Source: Dichotomocladium elegans
Lineage: Eukaryota > Mucoromycota > Mucoromycetes > Mucorales > Lichtheimiaceae
Length of the DNA stretch: 64,000 nucleotides
NCBI GenBank assembly: GCA_025716815.1
Contig: JAIXMN010000012.1
Location: forward strand, 744,001-808,000
Direction of reading: 5' to 3'
The notes beneath the pieces were generated by a model. It was not told the DNA's origin and did no database searches. It was given only the letters and a program-made list of their open reading frames with translations. This document shows, piece after piece, positions 11,849 to 24,078 of the stretch (positions within the stretch are counted from its first letter, which is position 1; each line of letters opens with the position of its first letter). A program made the position numbers and the translations under genes.

Positions 11849-11990
11849 TCCGCCATGGTTAACGCCATGTGCACACCTGGATGCGCCTGGTGTGAGCCAG
11901 GTTGGTGAGTCAAAACGTAAAGAGACGTTTTATATTGACTAACAAATACGACAATTTCATATAATTTTATGCGATGTTTTTTTGGGAAAT
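11849..11990. repeat. dispersed repeat, copy 1
   Basis: Shares an ordered series of blocks with 47555-47720: CTTCCGCCATGGTTAACGCC (here) against CTTCCGCTATGGTTATCGCC, then CTGGTGTGAGCC against CAGGTGTGAGCC, GAGTCAAAACGTA against AAGTCAAAGCGTA, TTGACTAACAAA in both, and TACGACAATTTCATATAATT against TACGACAATATCGTATAATA. Order and spacing are kept with small indels, so this is a true repeat family, perhaps a MITE. It sits just upstream of a minus-strand coding frame, as copy 2 does. Confidence 0.65.
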
Positions 11991-12128
11991 AAAATACTAT
12001 GTCTCTATTAGGTCACATGAGACACTAATTGTTACTGGGTTTGACTTGGGCGGGCGGGCAGATGAGCACGGGCACATGGTGGCCGTCGGTTTCCCGACTT
12101 TTCCTGCTTAAGCATAGAACTTTGAGCT

Positions 12129-15100
12129 ATGCCAGGCGATCCGAAACCAGTCCATTCCCATTCCGATCCGTTAAATACCTCTTCTTCGTCGCCTAAGCCC
12201 AATTCAGTCGAGCATACAGTAGCGCAGCAGGAGAGTCAGTCCGATGGTGGTTTGCAAATCTTTAATAGCCAACGCTGCTTTATGCCAGGAAACGCTTCTC
12301 CTACCGCTTCCCAATCTTCTGCCACACCAGGAATTAGATCCTCTGCAGATTTTTGCGATCACTCACCACCTGGAGGTTATATCTGTATCGCTCAGCAGCA
12401 AGCGCGTGAATACATAGAAACAATTAAACGTGACACGGGTGAAAACAGTAAGGAGTTCAAGGAATTCAGCAAGATCTTGCAATTACGCATGAACCACAGG
12501 TTGGAACGAGAGCATCGCAGCATTATCAATTTCTTACGCATCGCGTTCTCCTCGAATTTTTAGCCTTACAGATTCACAAATGGTTCAACGTGTGATTGAT
12601 CTTTTTATTGACTTCCCCCATTTGCTCGAAGGATTTACCATCTTCTTGCAAGGCTATGATGCCAGAGTCACATATAAGCCAACAGCAGTGCGATTGATAG
12701 ATGAACGGGGCAGAAAAACGTATTTTTATCCGAGGAAGACTAGTTCAGGTACACGCGATTTGGCGAGGCCGCCCATCCTATATCAATATAGAACGGACAT
12801 CCCTGGAACACTTACGGCTGTGACGGCCGGAAAAGTAGGGCAAGGCGTAGAATCATCAAAAACTTCACGATCTATCTTAAGACCACCGATGCGGAAGGAA
12901 GCAAGAATACCGACATGGCTGGTACAGAGTCTCCAAGCGTCGGGAACAGCAGCCAATTCATCCGAAGCTTCAGTACGTAAACCGGAAATAGTTCCTGCAC
13001 CATCCGAGCCTTCATCACCCGGGCGGCAATGTATATCGAGCAATATGGAGAAAAGACCAGAGGAAATGCGACAAACAAATCCATCATTTCAGCTAAGGCT
13101 CGGGGAACCGAAATGGATGTCAAGAGTAAATCGAACGACCCATCCTACACTTTATGCCTCTTCTATGGACTTTATTTCCCATGTCAAGGTAGCGCATTCG
13201 GGTCGTTTGACCTTCCTTCTTCTTAATCATGAATTCTTGTCACCCCAATATAGGCACGATTTGCTGAAGAACCTGAACGATATCGGAAAATTGTTGGTGT
13301 TATACAGAAGCTTGGTCATTTTGGAACGCCAAAACAGCAAGTTAGCATAACATAGCAGCATATTGCACTCTACACCAGCTCACTGGCTAATCTGATAGAT
13401 AGTTGCAACGGTCAGCCGACTACTCAATAGCGAGCCAGATCTTTTGGATGAATTTTACCGTCTGTTCCCATTCATACATGGTAGGATTATGTTCCATCTT
13501 TCAACGGCCTCTTTTTCAATGATTATTCTCTTCTTTTCCGGACCTCCTAGTGAAAAGACCTGCCAATCATGATGGAAATATGGCTCATAAATCGTCTCCT
13601 CCTAAACGTCGTGCGTTACCCCGGACTCCTGCGCCCGTATTTGAAGCTGAAACTGAACCACCACCGCCACCACCACCACCACCACCATCGACCATGAAGC
13701 CGGCACCGTGCGATAAGCCATCGCCAATAGTTGCGCCAATACTAAAATATGTTCAGTCGCCAGTTTTTGAGTCATCTAATGCTGACCCACCGCCGAGCAT
13801 TTGGGTACCACCAGACCTGACGCCGCTACCAGAAAGTGAGCTATCATCAGACCTTGGGCCATTATCGAGCTGTGAGGTATCTCCACGCCTTGATCCATTA
13901 AGCTCCGTATCTGTAACGACCGAATCTGCAGCCTATCCTCAAGCATTGCATATTGAGGACAGCACTACCCATTCCCACCTTCCGCAGAGCATGGAGAGTG
14001 ATTGCTACAACAGCGATTCTGACTCAGCTGACAATGATATTTTTCCTACATCAATCATCACAATGGAAGACATCGAGATGCACCGCTTAATTCGCAAGCA
14101 TATCAACCGCCATAATCGATCTTACAAAGAGTATCTAAAGCTAATTACACTCTATACAAACGGTATATTCGATGCCGATCTCATTATTAAGCACGCCAAG
14201 CCTTTCATCGGCGATAATCCACTTCTTTTTCAATGGCTGAAGAGCATAGTGAATTATCAATTATCGACGAATGAAGACATCCACCAGCCCAGAAGACTTA
14301 CTCCAAAGCCAGCTCTTCACACCTGTGAGACAATCAACGACAGCCCGAGCTACCGCCGTGTGCCAAGCGAGGCATGTACAGGATAAGGAGCGAAGAGATG
14401 ATTAATTTTGCTGATATGCATTTTTATATATCCCTATATTAGTGGGAGAGCCAACCATGCTCAGGGCGTGACGGCTTGTGTCAAGAGGTGCTGAATGACA
14501 AGTATGTCTCGTACCCAAGGTGGAATCGCGAAGATAGTGACTTTCCTGCATCCAAGAAAAATATCTTTGAGGATGGAATGCATAATTGCGAAGAAGCGAG
14601 GTAGGTAGAAATCAATGACTTATATACGATGAGATTCGAGCTTTGATGACACATACACATGTGCAATAGATATAGCTTTGACATCGTTCTCGATGCTCTC
14701 CAAAGTGCAATTGCTGCACTTGAATTACTTCTGAAATCTCCGCCTGCTGAGTCCATTGTCCTGGATACGGTCGTTCGCATCTCCGTCAAACTCGTTTACG
14801 GGCCACAACGCGCACATGAAATTGAGAGACTGCTGGGGTTGTACTTTGCGGAGGCAGCTCCGACAGTCTTGGATCGCTTACGCCAAAAAAGCAAAGAATG
14901 GAAACAGGCGCAGGTAAAGTGAATGGATTTTTAACACTCTCAACGAAGGCACTAATCGCTCCTCCAAGTACGAGCTTCTGCCTGTATGGCGGGAAAATGA
15001 TACTAAGAACTACTATCGGGCCCTGGATTATGCGGGTGGTGCATTCCGTACATCTGACAGGAAAGCAACGACTTTAAAAGCTATGGTTGCTGACATACGA

Positions 15101-16311
15101 GCCCTGTCAGAAAAAGGTGGCCATTATATTTTCTCGTTCTCCGACCTTGATATTTTCCAGGACATATTTCGTATTTCGTTGGTTCATGCATCTCGACAGC
15201 TCAGCGCCGGAGAACACCAAACAATCCAGCTGTTTTTTCAGGAAGTATTCGCCTTCATATTTCACATCCAATGCAACCAAGTCCACGCCCACTGTGACCA
15301 AACACGCCTTCAGGCTGCTACAGCTCCTCCACCATCCGTGGTAGATGATGACGATTCTGAAGAATACGATGACGCCCGCTCAACGTTATCTGACATGGTC
15401 TCTGAATCTGCTGCAACAAGCGACAATCAGACTCTCTTTGTGAAACACGATGACCTTGATCGATCTGCGCGATATGCTGAAAAGAGGAATGCGACAATAG
15501 CCAGCGAGTTTTTGGATGCTCTCCGTACGCCCAACCGCCAGAAACAATTTCGCTTTTTCTGTGATACAACGTTTTACTGCTTTTTCCGAACTCTGCAGGT
15601 TAGTGTTCGCAAGTATACGTCGGCAATTTTGACTTAGGCTGTTATTGTTATTGGTGGAAGCTGGTGTATGAGCGCCTAAGGGGTTTAAAGCAACTTGATA
15701 AACCGCGAAGGCTGAACAGCATTGCTTTGAAACTTGGCCTTTACGGCGACCATGTTCCAGAGAGTGGTGAGTTTAAAATAAACGTGCAAGCAAGGAACAG
15801 CAGCGCCAACAGCCTTTGTATAATTTATTTTCACAGAGTCGTGTTATAATCGTATGCTCACCATTGTTGAAAGTCTCTTTATGGGAGATATCAACCACAA
15901 TACCTTTGAAGAGCAACTGCGTGTTCTGTTCATTACACAGGCATACCCTTTATTTACTATTGACAAGATCATCTCCAATTTAACAAAGAGTGTAAGTAAA
16001 ACCAGTTTTTTTTTTCTCTTCAAAGAACAGACGAATAGCTAAATGAATAATATTTGGAACAAAAGGTCTTGGCGTTAACGACAGAATGGAGGGCAGTAGA
16101 CCTTGTACGACTGTTTCTCCAGGGACCCACGCCTGATTATCGACAGCGCGCCATGGATATTATCCGCCCAGAGGAAAGTCTCTTTGACGTCGAGGTGGTA
16201 GGTGTTATGTAGCATGTGCATCTGTTTACCGATAGATTGACGATGAATTGATTATAGGATATTGACGCCCGTACACTGACGATGAAGACAGTTTCAGAAA
16301 CCCCACCCTAG
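12129..16311 (+). CDS. SIN3: SIN3-family transcriptional corepressor scaffold
   Basis: Nuclear scaffold that links DNA-binding factors to histone deacetylase. Starting at MPGDPKPVHSHSDPLN, exons give PAH1 (AREYIETIKRDTGENSKEF, then after the intron 12500-12563 MVQRVIDLFIDFPHLLEGF), PAH2 (FISHVKARFAEEPERYRKIV spliced near 13187-13254, then VSRLLNSEPDLLDEFYRLFP), a proline-rich linker with ten consecutive prolines (about 13658-13687), and PAH3 (EYLKLITLYTNGIFDADLII). The HDAC-interaction region follows: SPSYRRVPSEA, CSGRDGLCQEVLNDKYVS-like sequence, then YSFDIVLDALQSAIAALELL, LLPVWRENDTKNYYRALDYA and onward to TEWRAVDLVRLFLQ. A stop is reached at 16309-16311 soon after. Most SIN3 proteins continue further, so the C-terminus looks short (see the next entry). 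About ten introns are needed; the exact borders in the PAH2 and HID parts are my reading. Confidence 0.88.
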
Positions 16312-16720
16312 GGAAGCATTTGCTATGTATCATACCTTCTCATTTTATCTCGAGCCGTTACCATATTTTCCTAATCCGTGTCAGATATCGCATATTGGAA
16401 TCGTAATATCCCATGTATCTTGAAATACAATGTGAGAAGGGAAAAAAAGCACCTGTTGAGCCACACAATGTTCTGTCACGTCCGACATTTATGGAAACCG
16501 GGCTTAGACGCATGTTCAATGCGGCGCAGGGCCGAAGCGATAATATACAGCTGTTGTGGAAAGCACAGAATATAGCTACGTCCATGGGAAGTACTACAAA
16601 TTCGAGACACTCAGCGCAGATAGTTTTCTGCATGTGTTCAGCCGCAGATATGCTCAGCTTCAGCTTTTCCATTCCAGCCGACACACGATTGTATATATTA
16701 CTCGCAGACCGGGCGCGGGT
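16312..16720 (+). other. possible frame-disrupted or spliced remainder of the SIN3 C-terminus
   Basis: Downstream of the SIN3 stop, three frames in succession carry protein-like sequence: YWNRNIPCILKYNVRREKK (about 16387-16443), APVEPHNVLSRPTFMETGLR (about 16449-16510) and ESTEYSYVHGKYYKFETLSA (about 16559-16620). The 'RN-I/L' and 'YKF...D.F' features recall the conserved tail of fungal SIN3 proteins, but I cannot align it with confidence. It could be extra exons with introns I misread, a pseudogenised tail, or chance. Confidence 0.3.
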
Positions 16721-17071
16721 GCACCGGACGTCATTCCTATACTTTGCTCTTCTCGCGTCTTCTTTTCGCTACTTGATGTATATGTTAGGGAGAATATTTT
16801 GCGTCAACATCATGGGAGGATAGAAAGAGGAGAAGGGATCAGTGGAAAATGCCAAGACTCAAGAAATATATAAAAATAGGCCTCTGCCCTCTCCCCCCCC
16901 CAATGGATAGCGCCAGAAGGGGAAATCACGGTCGGCGCGGGATCCGCGTGCCACAACTCCGCTGTTGGTTCGCATCACACAAGAGCTTCTATGCGCCACA
17001 TTTTGGTCCATCTATAAAAAGCCAGACCCCTTCTCCTTTCCTTTTTTCACCCACCTCATTCATCGAGTCAA

Positions 17072-17987
17072 ATGAAAAAAACGCTGTATACACTGTTATT
17101 AGCAGTCTTACTCCTTGCGGCTGATGCAGTACCGCTCATTGCCCGCGCTCCCGCAGATGACACCACTATCGAGTTACCCAGTAGGTGTTTGACCAACTGA
17201 TTCCGGTGTTTGGTGACTCATCTATGCTATGTCTTTTTTTTTTCTAGTCTCAGGGCACACGGTTGCTGTTCATGGAGTTGTACTTTCCATCCTCCTCTTT
17301 GTGAGTGGCGCTTACCTATGCTTCCTGGGTGGTGTGCATCAAAAGACGACCATGTTCCTTGTTGGCTTCTATATCGGCTCAAATGTGGCATACGTGGTGT
17401 TGGTAAATGCTCGGGATGATTACGGTTCCAATACAAGCACAATCCTGCTCGTTGTATCTCTGGTAGCCGGTGTGCTTGTAGGTGCGATCATGTCATGCTG
17501 CTTCTTCATTGCGATCTACCTCCTCGGTGCGCTACTGGGCTACCTGGCAGCCCTCTGGTTCTTGTCATGGAACCCCGGAGGTGTCATCACTTCGAACTGG
17601 GGCCGAGCCGTATTGATCGTCTGCTTTGTTATCGCTGGTGTTATACTCATGGCTATCTTTGAGCGGGCAATGGTAGTCATTGCTACTTCCTTCATCGGCT
17701 CCTTTGCCATCTTTGTCGGCATCGATCTCTATCTTCAGACCGGTTTGGCGGCGGCTGTTGCCAGCTTCCTGAACACTCGGAGTTTATCCGCCATTGCCGA
17801 CGCAGTCCAATCCGCAAGCGGGCCTCTCCGCGGGATGCTCGGTGGAACGCTCGGCTTAGCGATCCTTTCATGTCTGATCCAGTGGCTCATCATTCGCCGA
17901 AAGGACCATTCCAACCAACAGCTCTGGTCACAGCAGTATCCCATGCGCGCCGGTCCAGGCTATAATGGCTGGAGACGTGTCGACTAA
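17072..17987 (+). CDS. TMEM198/DUF4203-like multi-pass membrane protein with signal peptide
   Basis: Two exons (17072-17180 and 17248-17987) give about 282 residues. Exon 1 encodes a clear signal peptide, MKKTLYTLLLAVLLLAADA. Exon 2 encodes about seven hydrophobic segments with small-residue-rich helices, for example VVLSILLFVSGAYLCFLGG, VSLVAGVLVGAIMSCCFF, YLLGALLGYLAALWFLSW, AVLIVCFVIAGVILMAIFE, VIATSFIGSFAIFVGIDLYL and LGGTLGLAILSCLIQWLIIR. This layout, signal peptide then seven helices with a glycine-rich core, is that of the TMEM198/DUF4203 family found in fungi and animals. Its function in fungi is unknown. The short cytoplasmic tail ends RAGPGYNGWRRVD. The splice phases close exactly, which supports the start. 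Confidence 0.8.
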
Positions 17988-18589
17988 GCCTTCCCCCTAG
18001 TGTTTATATTTGTATACATAGTATATTTATAAAATGTACACACACACACACAATACCATCGTTATCATCATCCCTCATTTTATCACTGTCTACTCCAGTT
18101 TATTACTCGTACTTTTTCTCTTCCGTCGTCTTATACCTGTACAATAAATCAACCTTAATCCATCGAAGGTAACACAAGACCAACCTGAATTTTTCCCGGC
18201 CTTCTTCTCTGCATTTGGATTTGCTTTTAATAAGGCTACTAGCAATCCATCTCGCTTCGCTCGATTGCTGCGTCGGCTGGAGGGGGGTGGCGTCCCCAAT
18301 AAGCAATGCAGTAACATTTATGAATAATCGTCAATATAAATATTTTTCATCACTAGTATGACTGTAAACATACACTGTTTTCCAAAACCAAAATCGTGCC
18401 CTGCCAAGTTTGAAGTCGCAGGATTACAAAATTACAAATCGCGTTTTGCCCAGAATACGCATGATGACAAATCAAATGCCACATGAATCCACCGAAAAGA
18501 TGTTATTTAGCAAATCCATCTCTTCCTCTTGACTCTTTCTCTTTTATACACTTTTCCATTCTGAAACGAGCAACCTATTTTTTTTTTAT
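17988..18589. other. intergenic region with a short CA repeat
   Basis: Holds the 3' flank of the TMEM198-like gene and a (CA)n tract at 18038-18052. A 75-codon minus frame (18090-18317) has no recognised features. No gene is supported. Confidence 0.45.
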
Positions 18590-19715
18590 ACAAGGATGGT
18601 CAAGTTCAAGTTGTTGATGAGCGTGGCGGTCCTGAACCTATTGGCTACGTTGTTGATGAAGAAATGTACTCTCTGCAATCCGTTTTTTTTTTCTCGTACT
18701 GAATATCTGCGTAGCTTATTTTGCAGAGATAACTCTGATCCTACCACCACCCACATTCCCAAGCAAAAGGACACAGACACTCGGATGAAAGAAGCAGGGG
18801 ATCAAGCGACACAGCGTACACGGACCAGGACAAGGTCAGATTTTTCAAACTGCTGTTTGAGAAGGTCTTGTGTGCACCAGCTGCTAGGAATGCATGTTCG
18901 TTCAGCCCAGCGACGGGCATTCCAGTACGAGAAGGGAAGGATCCTGACTGTATCTTTAAGAAACCTAGCGCGAGGGATCGTTCGCGTATTCTCAATGAAC
19001 AGCATAAGAGTGTTATTTGAGATACATTGATGAGAACCCATCCATTGTCCCTAGAGCGGCTGACGGAGCAACTGCTTCAAAGATTGGAGGGGTCTCAAAG
19101 TATCTAAAAAGACGCTCCATCGATTTATGAAAAAACAAATGCAACTTGTCATTGAAAATGGCAGTCCAAGAGCGCCTTGACTGGGTGCGCAAATGGGACA
19201 GGACCGCCATCGACTTTAGAAAAAACTGCGTTTTCCTTGACAAAGCTGGATTCCATATTAATATGAAATGCAACATAGCATGGTCCAAGAAAGTGATTCC
19301 TGCAGTGGTCACAATACCAAAGACAAGAGCAAAGACAACCACAATCTTGGGAGCAATCTCAGCACCAAGGATCATTAAATGAATCTTGAGACCCATACAG
19401 CACCCAATCAAGGAAAGAAAGAGGGAAGGTCAATCTGAAGTTACGAGCAGAGGAACTGTAACTGGACATTATCTCAGCTTCCTTAAGGCTACGATGGATG
19501 AGATGGATAAGTATGAACATATGAAAGGCCATTATTTGGTAATTGATAATGCACCTATCCATAAGGCTGGGGATGTCGCTAAATACATCGAGTGTCGAAG
19601 GATATCGATGTGCTCATCTTACCACCCTACTCGCCTGAACTCAATCCGATGGAGCAGTTTTGGTCAGTTGCCAAGAGCAAAGTAAAATGCAATAGGTTGC
19701 CTTTGTTCCATTCTG
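18590..19715 (+). mobile_element. Tc1/mariner-type DDE transposase, best preserved but broken copy
   Basis: Frames together cover most of a Mucorales-type Tc1/IS630 transposase. N-terminal part: QDKVRFFKLLFEKVLCAPAA and RDRSRILNEQHKSVI (about 18820-19020). Catalytic part: VQERLDWVRKWDRTAIDFRK, then NCVFLDKAGFHINM (first acidic residue, about 19225-19270), WSKKVIPAVVTIPKTRAKT, TILGAISA, GTVTGHYLSFLKATMDEMDK, YLVIDNAPIH (second acidic residue, about 19533-19562) and PPYSPELNPMEQFWS (third, about 19621-19665). In-frame stops at 19018-19023 and 19381-19383 and frame changes near 19600 and elsewhere make it inactive. It is the reference copy for the fragments at 8.8, 9.9 and 38.5 kb. Confidence 0.85.
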
Positions 19716-19929
19716 CGATTTTCTAATATTTCAGATCCTCTGTAGATAACAATACAGCCTAACTCAAGTGCCTCAAGAGGAGAGAATATCGACATTGGGT
19801 GCGACCGTAGTTCTGGCTGCGCCCGCGCAGGACTCCCACCATGGCTTCGTCGTCGTCCCTCCTCGTTCCTTCCTCCAACCCTTCTGCTGTCGCATCCGCC
19901 GTCGATGCTCGAGAGCACCGGATTCTTCC

Positions 19930-20020
19930 TTTCTTCCCTGTTCCGCCATAGTTATCGCAATGGTACATCTAGCTATCTTCAGGATAAGTTGAAGAGTAAG
20001 AAAGGGGGTGATATTTTCTG
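19930..20020. repeat. weak third copy of the dispersed repeat
   Basis: TTCCGCCATAGTTATCGCAATGG here resembles CTTCCGCTATGGTTATCGCCATG at 47.56 kb, and the following GGGGGTGATATTTTCTGTTGA resembles GGGGTGGGATGATGCTTTCTGTTGA there. The match is shorter and more diverged than between copies 1 and 2. It lies about 220 bases past the end of the recognisable Tc1 coding remnant, so it could also be a terminal part of that element. Confidence 0.35.
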
Positions 20021-21447
20021 TTGAAATGTGTATTTATAATATACATATATGCATATGATATAGAATGATCAACATAGAAAGGGAATGGTAGTGATAGGAT
20101 GTCATGGTGAAATAAGCACTTGGTCGTACACCACATGGCATGTGAAAAAGTCCTGGCCTGCCTGAAAGAGTCGAATTGCCGCGGTTTATCGTAATTTTTG
20201 TAAATGATTGGTGTGCGAACTCGAAATATAGCCAAGTGAAATAGTTTTTTTTTCCCTTGAGCCTTGTTCATAGTCATTGAAAAGGCCGCATGTACAGGAA
20301 ATTGGGTTCTTTTGAACAGTATATTGGCGCTGGGTTTTTGCAAAGGTGTGGCCGATATGAGTTCCACTCGCGATCTACAGCTATGTAGCGAAGCGCTGAA
20401 ATGAGCGACATATCAACTGAGTGTCGTTGCAAAGACCCTAAGCAGTATTTAAATCATGGAGGAGGATGGTTGGGGCTCCTGGCTCTATTTTGAGGGTGTA
20501 CAGGTTTTGGTGCTGCAAACGGGTCTTATTGTGGTTATCATTTCAACAATCGAATTCAAGCCGATGCTGTATGTAAAAGGGGAGAACGACATTTTATTGT
20601 AACCACCCTTCCCACCTACTTTACCCATTACTAGAGATTCATCAATTGATTCAGCGTTTGCCAACTTGCACTGGTTCTTTCCCACATTGTCAAAATTTCG
20701 AAGACTCTAATAATCCTCGCAATGCTGGGTGTTCTGCCAGGGACCGGGTTGGATTTGTTGATCCTGCGGTGCCAATCGCAGCTATCGTATTGCACGCACT
20801 GCACTTGCGGTAGAGCTTCGTATCTCATGCAGTGAACGTGGAATTCGAACTCATGAATTATGATTAGCACCAAGCTGATTGTACTATGCTTAATTCATTG
20901 TTTGAAAATTGAAGGCACACCGCAGAGGTACTACTCTGTTCATAGTCCATGATCTGAATGTGCTGGTAGTTTATATTACGCTGTGCGTCTTGGCTAGACG
21001 TTGTTTCACCTGTGTAATCTCCCATAGCTTTTTGCAAGACACTGCAGAAAAGAACTGGTTCCTGCTCAACAGATGGCTTCTGCGGAACATGAGCTCTATG
21101 AAGCAAGCAGCTTTTTTGTTCTATTAAAAAAAATCAAAGCATGTCAATAAAAGTAAGATAAAAGGAGGTTAATGGGAACAGCCTCTTTAAAGTATACAAA
21201 TAATGTTAGCCATCCATGATGAAAAAGAGAGCGTCTCATATATGGAACTTGTAGCATGTCATTCGACATTTGTCGGTCATCCAGTCCGCCATCTCGTTCA
21301 AAGAATGGCCTTGATTGTATGGACGTCTAAACTCATGTACGTAAGTATAAATCAATTTTCCGATCAGGCACGCGATAAGCAATTCATTCATATCTCAAGA
21401 TTCAAAGCTTAAAAACCGGGTGCCAGGGCTTTATTGAGAGAATGCGT
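20021..21447. other. 1.4 kb without recognisable gene
   Basis: Several short frames on both strands (20485-20685, 20631-20873, 20864-21106, 21203-21412) have no family resemblance. A tRNA T-arm-like string near 20840 on the minus strand does not form a tRNA. Nothing else is seen. Confidence 0.45.
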
Positions 21448-24078
21448 CTAAACTGCCAGTTCCCAGTATTCGCAAACCTCCCCACCTATCTCACGATAAC
21501 CTCTTCGAACTTGAGGTTTTTTCTTAATAGCTTGGACTACACGCATCCACTCCGCCAGAGAGTCGGATGAGTTGTGGTCGACGAGCTTGGCACGAAGCTG
21601 GGACACTGCATAACCTCGCTCTTCATTGTCTGGATCTTCGGTATGTCTATTCAGCTGAGTATTTACGTCATTAGGTCTGGTGCATCAGTCATCCAATGTG
21701 ATTCGCACGACCTACCTGTTCTTGAAGCTTGCTTAAAATCACGGCTACCTGTTTCTCAGTCTTGCTGTGTGCCCTTTGTTTGAGAGTATAAGCGTGCCGA
21801 CCGTATAGGGTGGCAAATGCAGAAATGAGGATAGCTAAAGGTCCAATAAATCCATTTTATCAGCATTTTTGGACTCTTTGTTCTTTATTGAATTATCAAA
21901 ACTTACCGAACATGATCCATCTTGTCCGAACTGGTATTGTGCTATATGCCATATATAAGGAACACCACACTGGTATAATCATAGCATCAGTCCCATAATA
22001 GGGTATACCATCACTGTAAAGAAAATGATTAGCATCGACCATGGTAGGCAAACCATTTGCAAAGTTACTAACAGATCCCAATAGTGCACCCTTGGATCGT
22101 CCATGATACTCTTCAAAGCTTCGGAAACGATGACCTCCATTTTTGCAGCATCTGTCTATCAAATCAAATGTTTGCAACAATCAGCTGAAATATATCTTAT
22201 GCCACCACTATCGCCATACCACATAAGCAAAATCTTTGGTCAGCAATTCTTTGTAAAGATCAGAACCTTTAGTCTTGACAAGTGCGCTGTTTCTGGAACT
22301 GCCAGTGCTCGCAAAGTGCTGACAAACACCATTTCCTTGCCTTCGAGCTAATTCGCGCTTGATCGACTTCTCTGCTTTGGCTATTATCCGTCCAGTGGCA
22401 GAGTCACGAATGCATTCGTCAGCGAGAGGAAGCATCCCACCAACATTGTACCAACGGTGATGCCGACTAAAGAAAGCAGGACATTCCAGCTGGCCATCAA
22501 TGCAGACTCCATGATCCGGACAGGGAATGCATAATCCTGGCAATGCAAAAAAGTTTGGCAGCGTTTCTCCTTGGTTTACATAATAATCTGCGTCAATCAC
22601 AGCCGTAGACGCTATCTATCCACTGCAGAAACATACCTTGTTGCTCTTGTAATTGCACAGACTCACTGCTGCAGTATCCATTGTGATAGCGTGCCCCAAC
22701 GACGACGATAGTCGTGACAAGTGTCAAAGCCAGCAAAATTTTGTACGTTACCCTCACGATTTTAAGTGAATCTCTCGAAATCGAGCCGTGCTTCGCAATG
22801 TCTAGGAGATCACTTAGCCTCGGATATCCACCCTTCCCCATATCATTTTGTTTAGCCTACCTTCCACAAGCCATTTAACTTCATCTCCTGGGATATTCGT
22901 CGGTGCCAACTCTTGATCCAATTCCATTTCCTCATCACTTTCCTCGCTGCCACTACTATCCGCAGTGTAGCTTTCATCAGAAGCACTGTCTTCAGTGTGT
23001 TTGGATATGGCCTTCTCTTGCCGTCTTTTAGGAAAATGCTTTTTGCTATCGGGTTTCACTGTGTTTGGAATGGGCTCGTCCCCCAAAGTCGAGGAGTTTA
23101 TGGGATAATGGTTCGTTTTGAGGGAGCGCCGCTTTTGCGTGTTTTCGATTTTTTGAGGCAAGTGGATGTCATCTTCCGAGGAGGCAAATGAATCTTCAGC
23201 TGTAAATTTGCGCGAATCACGCGGTATTTTTTTTGTGGATAATCGCCGGCGATCATCCATTTCGATGCGTCTCTGAGGTAAGGATATGTCTTCATCGGAG
23301 GAGGCAAATGAATCCTGAGCAGTGAAAGACGGCAGCTTGATATCATGTTCTTCAGAGGTTACTTTAGTCTCTGGAGAGCGGTGCTGGTGCAGTTCTTTTG
23401 GCGTATCGTCAAGCTTGGAAGATCGCTTAGAAATCTATTTATCCGAAATTGAATTTATCGTGGATATAGAAATTAAACATGCCTTACCTTGTGGCGGCGG
23501 CGATACCAACTTTCTGGGACTTGCGGTACGGCAAAACCGCTTTCGTCCTTAATATCGTAAAAAAAGTGACCATTAGAACTGTTTTCTCTTCGCCATCTGG
23601 ACAGTTGAATTCTTACTTGCGCAACGCTATTTTCTCCGTGCTCATGCCGTTTGCTGTCATCCTTTTGAAATTGTTGTACCGGTCTCTTACTTTTGACGGT
23701 ATTCTGTAATGGCTCATTTTTTTCCTCTTCCGTCACGGCATGTCGAACAGCAGTCGATCTGCGGAAACCACGCCCCAGCTTCTTCGACATGCCACCTGTT
23801 TCGTGTTCCGCCTTATATTCTGCCAAGATCTGTTCGCGCCGAGATTCGACATGTTGCTGAAAAAGCTTAACCAGTTCAGCTCTTCTGGCTGATGGTGGAA
23901 CGTCTATATTGTACAACTTGAGAATAGTCTTGAGTTGATAACGGCGCAGAGAGCGTGGAGAAAAATCAGGGTCTACATGGATTCAGCACGAGATATAAAG
24001 ATTAACGCAAGGGGAAGTGGATGCGATTATTCGGTTACCGAGATAATAGAGCTCGTTCGGGATCGCGTCGTCAGCCAT
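21448..24078 (-). CDS. inner nuclear membrane protein of the Heh/Src1/Man1 type (HeH/LEM plus MSC domains)
   Basis: Integral protein of the inner nuclear membrane that tethers chromatin and surveys nuclear pore assembly in fungi. The start MADDAIPNELYYLGNR is at 24078. The N-terminal helix-extension-helix domain reads FSPRSLRRYQLKTILKLYNI and VDVPPSARRAELVKLFQQHV-like sequence. A long acidic, serine-rich linker follows (EDSFASSEDDIHLPQK repeated twice, about 23150-23320). A transmembrane segment, YKILLALTLVTTIVVVGARY (about 22710-22770), precedes a lumenal Cys-containing stretch (PGLCIPCPDHGVCIDGQLEC) and the MSC domain, ending RRGYREIGGEVCEYWELAV at 21448. Several short introns are needed. 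The linker motif SFASSEDDI recurs, suggesting an internal duplication. Which of the two yeast paralogues it matches cannot be told. Confidence 0.85.

Noticed and set aside
20820..20860. tRNA T-arm-like string GAGTTCGAATTCC on the minus strand
   Set aside because: The flanking bases do not pair as a T-stem and no acceptor, D or anticodon arm could be drawn.
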